A DNA stretch of 64,000 bases from Macrotis lagotis (lineage: Eukaryota > Chordata > Mammalia > Peramelemorphia > Peramelidae): contig NC_133666.1 in NCBI RefSeq assembly GCF_037893015.1, positions 257,678,294 through 257,742,293 on the forward strand, written 5' to 3'. How positions within the stretch are numbered: the stretch's first letter is position 1; the number at the start of each line of letters is the position of its first letter. The notes under the pieces were generated by a model. It had not been told where the DNA came from and searched no databases. It was given only the letters and a program-made list of their open reading frames with translations. Below, piece after piece: positions 42,285 to 52,221 of this stretch. Position numbers and translations under genes: made by a program.

Positions 42285-42572
42285 CTGTAGAGCACTGACC
42301 ACAGAGTCAGGGTGACAGGAGTTTGAATCCAGCTTCAAACACTAGCAACTTAATAAGTGTGACCTTGGGCAAACCACTTAACCCTGATTGCTGTGCATCC
42401 AAGGTCATCCTGATTCATATCTAGCCACTGGACCCAGATGATTCTAGAGGAGAAAGTGAGGCTGGTGACTTAGCACAGCATTCCCTCACTCAAATCTAAT
42501 TCATGTGCTTGTCAGGGCATCACATCTCTGATATGGTCTTCAATGAGAATGAAGGACAAACATCTTTGATTT
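42285..42572 (+). mobile_element. RTE-tailed CORE-SINE
   Basis: CORE-SINE head (AGAGCACTGACCACAGAGTC, TTTGAATCCAGCTTC, GACCTTGGGCAAACCAC) joined to a different tail: CATCCTGATTCATATCTAGCC, GGAGAAAGTGAGGCTGGTGAC, TCTAATTCATGTGC, and ending GAGAATGAAGGACAAACATC. It is the best copy of this family in the window. Confidence 0.85.
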
Positions 42573-42904
42573 TACCTTTATATGTGAGTACTTGTGATGT
42601 TATAATTACCCATGCCTTATGTTAAGTAAAAGGTTAGTTTACCATCTAAACCTATTATAAAAAGTGGCTAGATTCAGGTGAATATATGCATACCTATGAG
42701 GTCTTTAGAGTTGTAGTGATGAGTTGGGCCAGTCTATTTCCCTTAAGTGGAGTCACTCTCACATCTTCATTAAGTTAACCAGTGGTGGTCCTTTCTTGGA
42801 AACTAAACTTGCCATGGGAGGTCATGTTGAAATAAATGAGCAAACCCAAAGGTATAGATATCTGAAAACCCAATGAGAAAACTATCAAGTGACCACCTCA
42901 TGTA
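42573..42904. other. unassigned sequence
   Basis: No gene or repeat recognised. Confidence 0.35.
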
Positions 42905-43115
42905 CATATTTTAAGAGTATGACAGATTTAGAGCTGAAAGGGACCATAGAGGTTATCTGGTCCATACTTTGCAGATCTTGAGACTGCCTAAGAAACAAGA
43001 AGGTTTTGTCTCATTACAATACAAGTATCATGGTATCATAGATTCTATGAGACCTCAGGGGTCATCAGTGTATTCCTCTCATTTTGCAGATGAGAAAAGT
43101 AAGGCTTTTGGAGGT
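42905..43115 (-). repeat. two MIR-type relics in the same orientation
   Basis: GATTTAGAGCTGAAAGGGACC..TCTGGTCC (42915-42990) and, after a short gap, CATAGATTCTATGAGACCTC..CTCATTTTGCAGATGAGAAAA (43030-43115). These are either two insertions or one duplicated 3' block. Confidence 0.7.
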
Positions 43116-43127
43116 TATTTATTGCTG

Positions 43128-43185
43128 TTGTGCTTATTGTTGTTGTTTATCCTTCACCCTTGAAGAAGATTGGGGAGGTGATGCC
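43128..43185 (-). repeat. RTE-type SINE tail fragment
   Basis: GTTGTTTATCCTTCACCCTTG followed by AAGAAGATTGGGGAGGTGA matches the reversed end of the RTE-tailed SINEs. Confidence 0.6.
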
Positions 43186-43204
43186 TTGTCAGGCAGGTTA
43201 TATG

Positions 43205-43490
43205 GAGAAATAAATTGGAATATTATTGTCCTATAAGGCATAATGAAAGGGAAGTTTTCAGATACACCCAGGAAGATAAGGAGTAAAGTGATGAAACCAG
43301 GGGAACAATTTTCATCATAACAATGGAATTATAGAGACTACTGATAAAACATGATACCTACCTCTTGTCAGAAAAGTGATGGATTCAATGTATAGAATGA
43401 GATATGACATTTTTTTTTGGATATGACCCAATGAGTCTGTATATATCTCTATCAAAATTTAATTTTTTAATGGAGACCTTTTGGGAGGGA
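43205..43490 (+). mobile_element. L1 LINE 3' UTR fragment
   Basis: AAACCAGGGGAACAATTTTC, a TACCTACCTCTTGTCAGAAAAG block and GGATTCAATGTATAGAATGAG are in the order of the marsupial L1 3' UTR. The tail with GGGAGGGAGGAGGAAGG ends the homology. Confidence 0.65.
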
Positions 43491-43664
43491 GGAGGAAGGG
43501 TCTATCAATAAGGTTGCCCAGCCCCACAATAGGAAAGAGAGTCATTGAAGGTTTTAAATATGGAAGAGAATAGAAAAACTATAAGGAAACTCAGACAATA
43601 GCATAACTTTAAAAGTTCAATATTAAATTTAAGTTTTAAAGGAATTTTTTGAAGTCATCAGGGT

Positions 43665-43860
43665 ACAGTGATTAGAGTAGTGGACATGGAGTCAGAAACA
43701 CCTGGGTTCAAATCTTGCCTTACATGCTGTGAGAGCCCAGCCAAGTCCTATAACCATTTCCAGTCTCAGTTTCATCATTGGGTTGCTGTGAGGACTAAAG
43801 GAAGTAGCATATATAAAATGCTTTGCAAACCATAAAGCAATATGTAAAGACTAGACCGTG
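43665..43860 (+). repeat. MIR-type CORE-SINE relic
   Basis: GTACAGTGATTAGAGTAGTG, CACCTGGGTTCAAATCTTGC, CAGTCTCAGTTTCATCATTGG, GTTGCTGTGAGGACTAAAGG and AAATGCTTTGCAAACC follow MIR order almost end to end. Confidence 0.85.
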
Positions 43861-44374
43861 TTATTTAGGAAAAGCAAATTCTACTAATAAAGTTTTGTAG
43901 TCTCTTGTATAATTCATTTCTTAATTTCTCATTTGCATAAGAAAATGCTCATTTTATGATAAGTTCATAATAAAAGTATTTTTGAAAAATTATAAAAGGG
44001 CATATATAACTTTTCTGAATCATATTTTCCTTTTTAAGATGATGAAGGAATATAAAATGTTTTTGAAGTATGTTAATGGATATTTTTATGAAAGAGTAAA
44101 CATTTCTAACTAGGTTTAGATGATGACTACAAATATAGAATAAAATTAGAGTAGAAAGTCAATTTTTGTCATTGGATATTTTTTGAAAAAGGTCAACCTT
44201 TTCAGGTAGAAAAATATGCATGCAAAAGTTATTCTTTCAAATGGTGTTTATGCACAATTAAGAAATAATATCATTACAAAACAATGTAGAAAAGCCTTAT
44301 GAACATATTCAGATTTTAGAGGGTTTATCTTAGAATATGAAGTAGGATTTCTAATCACTGAGCAATAGAAAGAT
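43861..44374. other. unassigned AT-rich sequence
   Basis: No gene or repeat recognised. Confidence 0.35.
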
Positions 44375-45055
44375 TTTTTTCACATCCCCTCTAGCATTTA
44401 TCATTTTTTCTTTTCATTTCTCCAGACAGTAGTGATTTAGAGCATTTTTATATAACTATTGATAGATTTGATTTCTTCTTCTGAAAACTGCCTGTTCATA
44501 TCTTTTACCATTAATCAATTGTGGAATAGTTCCATTACCTATATGGTTTAGAAATGAGGTATTTAAGGGCAGCTAGGTGTCTCAGTGGATAGAGCACTGG
44601 CCCTGGAGTCAAGAGTACCTGAATTGAAATCTCATCTCAGATACCTAATAATTACCTAGCTCTGTGGCCTTGGGCAAGCCACTTAACACCATTTGACTTG
44701 TAAAAACCTTAAAAATGAAGAAAGAAATGAGGTCTTTAGCAGAGAAATTTGCTTGTATTTCTTTTGCCTATTTCCTGCTTTCCTTCTAATTTTCTGTATT
44801 AGTTTTGGTGTGCAAAATATTTTTTATTTCATATAACCAAAATTGTCTGTTTTACTTTCTGTGATCATCTCTATCTTGTGTTAGTTCAAATATTCTTCCC
44901 TTATCCATAGAACTGAAGTATTTAGATACTTCCCAATTTACATTTTTTTTCCCATTCACAAGTATTTATTCAATGCATACTATATGCATAGGACTGGATT
45001 AACTAGATAAGAGTCTATATATTATGCATATAGTAAATGCTGGATAAAACCTTAT
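44375..45055 (-). mobile_element. L1 LINE ORF2 fragment, antisense, split by a SINE
   Basis: Plus-strand landmarks shared with the 7.5 kb and 60 kb L1 copies: GTAGTGATTTAGAGCATTTT, CTTCTGAAAACTGCCTGTTC, GAAATGAGGTCTTTAGCAG, GGTGTGCAAAATATTTTTT. ORF2 is beyond repair. Confidence 0.75.
44567..44722 (+). mobile_element. marsupial CORE-SINE with target duplication
   Basis: GGGCAGCTAGGTGTCTCAGTG to GACTTGTAAAAACC and an A-rich tail. The target duplication is AGAAATGAGGTATTT (44550-44564) against AGAAATGAGGTCTTT (44723-44737). It sits in the L1 ORF2 fragment. Confidence 0.95.
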
Positions 45056-45279
45056 TCAGTTTCTTTTTTTTCAAGGTTGAAAAGGACTTTTTATTTATTT
45101 ATTTTTTGCTTCTTTCTTTCTTTTTATTCTCATTTTGTACAAATGTTTTTTTACATTAATAAAATATTCTTGTTGAAGAGTAAATGAAATACCCCCCCCA
45201 TAAATATAGACTTGCTTGAGCAATAAAGTAAAGGGGAGAGAAAAAAAATTTAAATTAAAAAAATAATAGAAATAATTGT

Positions 45280-45425
45280 AGGTATGGCCAGGTGGCACAA
45301 TGGATGAAGCACCAGCCCTAGAGCCACGAGCACCCGAGCCCACATCCAGCCCCATAAACCCAACAATCACCCAGCTGTGTGACATGCAAGCCACCTGATC
45401 TCCACTGCCCTGCAAAAACCAAAAA
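45280..45425 (+). mobile_element. SINE-derived module c of half-L1 copy 4
   Basis: GGTATGGCCAGGTGGCACAATG, CACGAGCACCCGAGCCCACA and CCACTGCCCTGCAAAAACC. This is antisense to the half-L1 and equals module c of copy 2 (23731-23875), sharing its unusual CpG-containing variant. Confidence 0.85.
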
Positions 45426-45470
45426 CAAGAAAAAACAGACCCAAAATAAAACAGAATAGTAATAATAGTA

Positions 45471-45600
45471 GGGGTGGCTGAGTGGCAGACAGAGCATTGG
45501 CCCTTGAGCCAGGAGCACCCGGGCCCAAATATGCCCTCAGACATCCAACAATCACCCTGCTATGCGTCTTCAGGCAGGCCACCCAGCCCCTTGCAATAAG
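45471..45600 (+). mobile_element. SINE-derived module a/b of half-L1 copy 4, merged
   Basis: AGGGGTGGCTGAGTGGCAGAC, AGGAGCACCCGGGCCCAAATA, CTTGCAATAAGTAAGAAAG. The left side corresponds to module b of copy 2 and the right flank to the left flank of module a, so the 350 bp between a and b in copy 2 are absent. Confidence 0.8.
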
Positions 45601-46079
45601 TAAGAAAGAAAATGTGTTATATCTGACCACTCTCCTCCCACGGTCCATCCTCTCCTCCTTTATTCACATCCCCACCCTTTCCCCCTGCTCCCCACTCCTG
45701 CTTACTCCAGATGTCTATACCCCATTGAGCATATATGCTGTTTCCTCTCCTAGCCACCTCTGATGAGAGCAAAGGTTAACCTCATTCCCCCTTGCCTTCC
45801 CCCCTTCCATATCATTACAATAACTCATTGTAATAAAGAAAAATCTTATATGAAATATCTTGGCTTATTCCCCCTCTCCTTTTTCTTTCTCCCATTACAT
45901 TTCTCCTTTATTCTATTGACTCCATTTTTACACCATATTTTATCTTCGAATTCAGCTTTCTCCTGTGCTTCATCTATGAAAGCTCCTTCTACCTGCTCTA
46001 TTACCTGAGAAGGTTCATATGAGTATTATCAGTGTCATTTTTCTATGGAGGAATACATGCAGTTCATTATCATTAACTC

Positions 46080-47186
46080 CCTCATATTTTCCCCTTCTCC
46101 TCCATGCTTCACCTGAGTCCTGTATCTGAAGATTAAACCTTCTGTTCAGCTCTGGCCACTCCAACAGAACATTTGAAATTCCCCTGGTTCATTGAAAGTC
46201 CATCTTTTTCCCTGGAAGAGGACATTCAGCCTTGCTGGGTAGTTCATTCTTGGCTGCATTCTAAGCTCTTTTGCCTTCTGGTATATTATATTCCAAGCCC
46301 TACTAGCTTCCAATTTAGTTGCTGCTAAGTCCTGTGTGATCCTGACTGCTGCTCCACGATATTTGAACTGTGTTCTTTTGGCTGCTTGTAATATTTTCTC
46401 TTTGACTTGGGAGTTCTGGAACTTGGCTATAATATTCCTAGGGGTTGTTTTTTTTTGGATGTCTTTCTCAGGGGATCAGTGTATTCTCTCCATTTCTATT
46501 TTGTCCTCTGCTTCTAGAATATCAGGGCAATTTTCCTGTAGTAATTCTTTGAAAATGATGTCAAGGCTCTTTTCCTGATCATGACTTTCAGGTATTCCAA
46601 TAATTTTTAAATTATCTTTCCTAAGACTGTTTTCCATATCAGTTGTTTTTTCAATGAGATATTTCACATTTTCTTCTAATTTTTCATTTTTTTGGTTTTG
46701 AAGTATTGATTCCTGATTTCTGGTAAATTCATCAATCTCCTTGAATTATGTTCTTTGTCTGAAGGATTTGTTGTCCTCAGAGAGTTTTCTTATCTCTTTT
46801 TCCATCTGGCCAATTTTGCTTTTTAAAGGATTCTTCTCCTCAGTAACTTTTTGAAGTGTTTTATCCATTTGACCTAAGCTGGTTTTTAGCATGTTATTTT
46901 CTTCAGCATTCTTTTGGATTACCTTGACTAGTCTGCTGACTTTATTTTCATGTTTTTCCTGCATCTCTCTCATTTCTTTTCCCAGTTTTTCTTCTAACTC
47001 CCTCATTTGATTTTCAAAGTCTTTTTTGAGCTCTGTCATAGCCTGAGCCCAATTTCTGTTTTTCTTGGAATCTTTAGATGCAGGTGCTTGTGCTTCCTTA
47101 TCTTCAGACTGAGTGTTTTGAACCTTCTTGGGTTCATTTGCAAAATATTTCTCAATGGTGTTCCTCTTATTTCTCTGCTTGCTCAT
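46080..47186 (-). pseudogene. near-complete L1 ORF1 of half-L1 copy 4, with single-base stops
   Basis: It starts at the ATG 47186-47184 with MSKQRNKRNTIEKYF. The coiled coil (ELKKDFENQMRELEEKLGK, then EKHENKVSRLVKVIQKNAEEN) is open to a TAA at 46748-46746 where copy 2 has a glutamate codon. The same frame stays open from 46745 to a TGA near 46476 where copy 2 has CGA, and then continues through the C-terminal domain (TPRNIIAKFQNSQVKEKI..., ITQDLAA, MNYPARLNVLFQGKRW). So it is the best-kept ORF1 of the window: mainly point stops, few or no frameshifts up to about 46200. An upstream in-frame extension to 47612 is 5' UTR read-through. Confidence 0.9.
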
Positions 47187-47539
47187 TTTCCCAGCCTGAG
47201 ACTCGTTTTGGGGTGATTCTTGAGCTTTTGGGACACTCCCACAAAGGGTCTCAGTGTGTGAGGTTCTATCTTCCCTCCTAGTCTGTGAATGACCATAAGT
47301 GCCCCCTCTGCCACGGGGCTGAGGTGGGGGGGGGCCCTGCTGTTCTATGGGGTGGCCTAGACTGCAATCAGGATCTGAATGTGTTCTGAGCCCCAGAGTT
47401 CTGTTCCAGGGGCAGAGGACAGAGCTCTGCAGTCTCTCTTTACTCCCCTCCCTCAGTTCAAAGGTCTCATGCCCTGGGGGCTCCTGCTTACCTGCTCTGC
47501 CTGCTTCTGTTTCTGTATCTGGGCTGTGGAAAGACCAAG

Positions 47540-47790
47540 CTTCTTGCTGTGTGCCCTGAGGGCTGGGCTCCAGTGTTCGCTCTGGAAGAGGTCCCCCTCG
47601 CTGTTCCCCCACTTTGTGCCCAGTGCTCCCCGGGGTGTAGCTCCAGAGACTCCCCTGCTGCTGTGAGCTGGGGCTCCCAGCGCCCTGGGGCTCCCAGCCC
47701 CTCTGGGAGGCTGAAGTCCTTTCGCTCTGGCAGGCTCTGGGTGGCCACCCCTTTGACCCCGGGGAGCAGAGCCTTTCTGCTCTTTACCAG
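47540..47790 (-). promoter_or_regulatory. GC-rich 5' UTR of half-L1 copy 4, likely old promoter region
   Basis: Matches the 20990-21260 block of copy 2. High GC (CCCCGGGG, GGCGCTGGG) in an AT-rich setting. The promoter role is inferred from the position at the element's 5' end. Confidence 0.5.
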
Positions 47791-47893
47791 GTTACCTTGA
47801 GTAGGAGAACTGCCTTGCTGGGTCCCTTTGTGGGTTCTGTCTACAGAAAGTTTAGTTAGAGTCCTTAGCTTATGAGTTTTATCCCAGTTTCTT

Positions 47894-48768
47894 AAGGATA
47901 ATAGAACAACAGTATTCATGACTTAGCATTTTATATGTAGTATACATTTGAAAGACCACACTCTTGCAAAACCACTCTACACATCCATGCTAAAACTTCC
48001 ATTGCTAGCCCTAAAAAAAATTTATTTAAAATTAAAAAATAAACTAAGAGAGCTTAGAAATGTTTTACATTTAAATAGCAGTTTACGTCATATAAATACA
48101 TTCATCTCTTCATTGGTTAAAACTTGGTTAAAGGTTCATTGCTGCTTTGCCTACCAGGTTAAGAATCACAGTTTTAATAAGGTAGTAGAATTTGTGACCA
48201 ACATGCACCTTCCTCGTTGACAAGATGAGTGTCTGCTTTCCTGTAAGACCACATAAGAATTTGAATGCTGAAATCTCACAATGCCACACTCAGAAGATGG
48301 TGGATTTTCTTTGGAAAAAAAAATCATCCCACTGCCTCTGTTCCAAAGTTGAAAAAATTTGCATTGGATTTTTCCTAAATTGAAGCCCTTCCAACTCAGC
48401 CCTTAAAGGCAGTCTCTTTCAAGAGATGAGTCTATGCTCAAGGGATATACACTATGATGCTATCTGCTTAGTCTACTCTTACAAGAAATCAGAGGTTCCT
48501 TATGTCAGAGAGAGCCCTTCGTATGCTTGTTTGGGTTAAGGTACTTTCAGATTCAACCAGTAATGTCTTAGAAAATCTGAACTGGCCAAGAGTATTCCCT
48601 GACTCAGGAGGAAAAAAAAAGACAAGACCAAGTATTTGAAAAAGCATTTCTCTTTCAGTTTTTGTGAGGGCATCCAGGGCATCAATAGTAAGGTCAGAGG
48701 ATTAGGAGTGACTGAACAAATAGGCAGGGATGAACCATTCTCAGCCCCATTCAGTTCAAAGACCTGTC
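47894..48768. other. unassigned sequence
   Basis: No recognised repeat over about 870 bp. A 90-codon plus frame (47948-48220) has no motif. Confidence 0.4.
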
Positions 48769-48783
48769 AAGAGTGCTGGCTTA

Positions 48784-48925
48784 GGGCGGCTATGTGGTGC
48801 AGTGGATAGCATACGGCCCTGGAGTCAGGAGGATCCGAGTTCAAATCTGACCTCAGACACTTAATAATTACCAAGCTGTGTGGCCTTGGGCAAGCCACTT
48901 AACCCCATTGTCTTGTGAAAACCTA
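48784..48925 (+). mobile_element. marsupial CORE-SINE with target duplication
   Basis: GGGCGGCTATGTGGTGCAGTG to CTTGTGAAAACC. The target duplication is AAGAGTGCTGGCT (48769-48781) against AAGAGTGTTGGCT (48926-48938). Confidence 0.95.
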
Positions 48926-48939
48926 AAGAGTGTTGGCTC

Positions 48940-49075
48940 TGTTGGTGGAGATGCTGGGTTTAAATCCTACCTGTGTGACCATTCATTCGTCTCTGACTTC
49001 AGTGTCCTCATGTGTAAAACAAGGTTGGTCCTCCGGGATCCCTCCTACTTCTAAATCTAGAAGTTTAGGAAGCTG
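48940..49075 (+). repeat. MIR-type CORE-SINE relic
   Basis: GGGTTTAAATCCTACC, TGACTTCAGTGTCCTCATGTG, and a marsupial 3' block CCTCCTACTTCTAAATCTAG. Confidence 0.7.
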
Positions 49076-49874
49076 TAAGTCAGAAGTCAATTCTCCAAGG
49101 AGAATAGAGATCTGATACACCCCTAGGACATTCCCCCTCCTTCTCCCCTTTTGGCACTGAGGCTCTCATTCTCAGCACTCAAATTGGCATGGCTTCCTGC
49201 CTTGGGTTTTCCAGGTCATAAACAGGCAGCCCAGATAAAATGTATAAAATCCAAATGGAGTCAGTTGAGAAACAGAACTTAAAACCCCAACCTATTCAAA
49301 TAGGAACTCAGTGACAAGTAAGAGAGTGCTACCAATTAATGAGTAGCAATCTTTTTACTTGGGGTTGGCATACTTCAACTCTACTTAACACCTGTAGAGT
49401 GAATATTGTTCCTCAGAGCAATTAACTGAGGCAGTAATGGCCCACCTCAGGAAAAAGTCAGAAAGTCTCAAGTATGAGGAAATAAGAGCTAGGTACTCAA
49501 GTAACAGAAGAGGATAATAATAATAATAAGGAAGAAGTCCAAAGAAAGGTCAAAGAGGAGCATTGGGCAAGTTGACTCTTCCATGGAAGATATTGAATTC
49601 ATTAAGATTTATTAAGCACCTGTTATACATCAAGTCCTGTGCTGGGCCTTGTGAATACAAAGAACAGTCCCTGCCCTCAAGGAGCTTCTATTCTACATAT
49701 TTTTAACACCTTCCCCTATACACATTATGCCCATTTTTTGGTATCCAGAAATAAAAAGTGATATGTACTTTCTGTTAAGACTTAGAGAAGGGAAGACAGG
49801 CTCCCTCAGAGCTCTTTTCCTTGCTTAGAATGAAAGATATGCCTTTATATGTCAAAGAGAAGGAAATGAATTAT
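49076..49874. other. mostly unassigned; old repeat piece at 49590-49700
   Basis: The piece at 49590-49700 (ATTAAGCACCTGTTATACAT, TGCTGGGCCTTGTGAATACA, CCTCAAGGAGCTTCTATTC) is the same kind of old repeat as 15010-15175. The rest, including a (AAT)n tract near 49515, is unassigned. Confidence 0.45.
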
Positions 49875-50130
49875 AGTGTGGAGGATAAGAGTTCTGACCC
49901 TGGAGTCAGGGGAGCAGAATTCTAGTTCTGACTCAGCTAAATCCTCCAATGGATCCATTGGCAAGTCCCTACATCTCTCCCAAGCATCAGTCATAAAATG
50001 AGGTCAATAATAAAAGTTGCATAACTCCCAACTCACCAGGCAATTGTGAGGATCAAATAATAAAGTGTAGGGAAAGATCTTTGTGAAGTCTTAAAGAGCT
50101 ATTTAATGTCAGCTAATATCTTTATGGATG
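49875..50130 (+). repeat. MIR-type CORE-SINE relic, nearly full length
   Basis: GTGGAGGATAAGAGTTCTGAC, CTAGTTCTGACTCAGC, TTGGCAAGTCCCTACATC, CAGTCATAAAATGAGG, GGCAATTGTGAGGATCAAAT and GATCTTTGTGAAGTC, in MIR order. Confidence 0.8.
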
Positions 50131-50664
50131 TCCTCAGTAGAGCCACACCAACTTTGTTATTTTCTTGCCTCTTTCTTCAGTCACCTAGTAATTGTCAATA
50201 GACAAACTACAGACCAGACCACAAAGCTACAGGATCAAGGTCAGATTGTGGGTACCATCAGACAAAAGTAAAATTCAGCTGGTACAGGTTCCAGCTCCAA
50301 GCCCACCACTCTTTCAGTCAAGGCACCCTCTTCTTGCCTCCACCCTATTAGTAAATATTCATCAATTATTACTTACTAAGTGCCTACTGTGTGTTGGGGA
50401 ATTTAAGAGAATTAAGGGTCTCATAATTTTGGTAGCAACAAATCCTGGTACTCTTGCAGAACAGGAAAATGGGACAGAAAAATTAGAGGAAGATCAAGTG
50501 CATGGAGCAAGTCAAAAACTAGAACAGGAAGACTTGGGGTAACCTGGCTCCACCTTCAGAGTCCTTATCACTGAATTATTTTCCTCTGCCTCTGAACTAT
50601 GGCTTAGCCTTCTAGTTCCACAGCTGGAGGTGACCCTGGTAGCATGTCACAATAATAAAAAAAG
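50131..50664. other. unassigned sequence
   Basis: No gene recognised. The 116-codon plus frame at 50192-50542 has no known motif and contains an old repeat-like piece (CTAAGTGCCTACTGTGTG at about 50375), so I do not call it. Confidence 0.4.
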
Positions 50665-50805
50665 GTCATATGATCACAAAATGAGAACTGCCACAAATGT
50701 TAGAGAACATCTAGGCTAAATCTCTCATTTTACAGATGAGGCAACTGAAGCCCAGACAGAGAAGTGATTGATCCAAGGTCTTTCTGGACTCTAGCATTAG
50801 TATCC
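50665..50805 (-). repeat. MIR-type CORE-SINE relic
   Basis: Reversed MIR: CTCTCATTTTACAGATGAGG, CAACTGAAGCCCAGACAGAG, TGATCCAAGGTC. Confidence 0.8.
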
Positions 50806-51069
50806 TTTCCACTATGTGATATTTTCCATTCTGTTATTGTTATTTCCTGAACAAAATGTAGAATGCCAGTCATCTAAGCTAGAACAAGGAGAAATAAATC
50901 CAGAAGAGCTTAGCCAAGAGGGAAAGAACAAGGAGAAATTTTCATTTTCAGAAATTATTCTCATTACCTCATATCCTCAACTCTTTCACACACACATATT
51001 CCCTCCAATAATTGTGACTCTCCTTTGAAACTCCACTGCCACATGACTTTGATTCTCTTACATATTTTT

Positions 51070-51216
51070 TTTAGTTTCTTTGCAAGGCAAATGGGGTTAA
51101 GTGGCTTGCCCAAGGCCATACAGCTAGGTAATTATTAAGTGTCTGAGACCGGATTTGAACCCAGGTACTCCTGACTCCAAGGCCGGTGCTTTATCCACTA
51201 AGCCTCCTAGCCGCCC
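51070..51216 (-). mobile_element. marsupial CORE-SINE, antisense
   Basis: TTTGCAAGGCAAATGGGGTT to GCCTCCTAGCCGCCCC. An imperfect target duplication starting TCTCTTA is visible on both sides (51055-51069 and about 51217-51231). Confidence 0.93.
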
Positions 51217-51218
51217 CT

Positions 51219-51759
51219 CTCTTAAGCATTTTTATCTGAGGTTTTGAAAGTTGTTTATTTTTCATTCTCCTAAGAGACAATTTTTGGAGCCCCTCCCCCA
51301 TTTTAGTTGAGCTAAAGGGCACCTCTTAGCTTTGCTTTCCAAGTTAGGGTGCAAATGAAACCATCAATTACTCTCTCAACATAGTGTTCACTCCTGCTCT
51401 GGATTCTCCCTATAAAACCTAGAATAAGCACAATAAAGGATGGACATCAGAAAAAGCTAAGACACGGGATTCTCACCTATCAGCCAGGAAAAAGGAACAG
51501 TAAGTGACCCAGTTCAGAATCTCTGATTCAATTGTTCTCTTAACCTTTCTCTCCTCATTACACTCGATCAGCTAAAGTTGTGAGGGGACCACAGTGGAGT
51601 TGATATCATCCCCAGCCTCCAATTACCTGATCACCTAGAGACCAAGTCCAACCTCCCTAAATCCTTCAGGTTCATCATTGTTGATCCAGTGGGTTCCCAG
51701 CATATCAAAGCTATTCCATTGTACAGTCAAGCTGTTGTATCCATCTCTCCCAGGAAGGA
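51219..51759. other. unassigned sequence, may continue the EHF retrocopy 3' UTR
   Basis: No repeat recognised. It lies directly downstream (on the minus strand) of the EHF 3' UTR match and could be more of that UTR. A TATAAAA at 51412 and an AATAAA at about 51432 on the plus strand are too close together to call an LTR. Confidence 0.35.
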
Positions 51760-52180
51760 CACTTGGGAATCCTCATGCACAGAGAACACATCACCTTATT
51801 CTAAATTATCTCATATTTTAAAAAACAACATTTAATGACCTCTGATTTCTTTTTTGTTTGTTTGTTTTTTCCTCATCCTCTAGGCAGGTAGCAAAAGGTT
51901 GAGAATCATATTATTCTTGCAACAGAAATGAACTTCATGACAAGAGGCAAATATTGATCATAACCACATTCAGCATCATATTTCACAGAAAACTGTGTAT
52001 GTTTTTCCCCATACAGTACATACTTCAAAGTAAAAAAAAAATTTAATAACTGTAGTGTTCCTTCTTCCAGTCAGATGTAGATTGTTTCTTTCCTTATGCT
52101 ATATAATTAGGAGAAAAGTAGTCTTTGAAATATTTACGCCCAGAGGTTCTTGGCTTGTTGTTGGGTGCATGTGTTTGTTT

Positions 52181-52221
<41 letters not shown>

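Larger units (their letters stand above)
45066..47884 (-). mobile_element. half-L1 element, copy 4, antisense, with captured SINE modules
   Basis: The minus strand lacks roughly the first 40 bp of copy 2 but then matches it closely: GC-rich 5' UTR (47884-47187), ORF1 (47186-46080 region), spacer-like 3' UTR (about 46080-45600), SINE modules (45600-45280) and the private tail. It ends in A-rich sequence, a short extra segment (GTCCTTTTCAACCTTG) and a second A-run. A 9-bp match CAGTTTCTT (45057-45065, 47885-47893) is a candidate target duplication, so both edges are approximate. No ORF2. Confidence 0.85.

Noticed and set aside
45095..45544. 149-codon minus-strand open frame
   Set aside because: It translates the SINE-derived modules and the tail of half-L1 copy 4; the glycine/tryptophan-rich text is a SINE in frame.
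47187..47612. 142-codon N-terminal extension upstream of ORF1 in half-L1 copy 4
   Set aside because: It is read-through of the GC-rich 5' UTR. The MSKQ start is shared by the other copies, and copy 2 does not keep the extension open.
50192..50542. 116-codon plus-strand open frame
   Set aside because: No recognisable domain, contains an old repeat-like piece, no sign of intronless gene structure.
51400..51480. Possible LTR with TATAAAA and AATAAA near 51412-51437
   Set aside because: The two signals are only about 20 bp apart, no terminal TG...CA unit or target duplication was found, and the stretch may be EHF 3' UTR.
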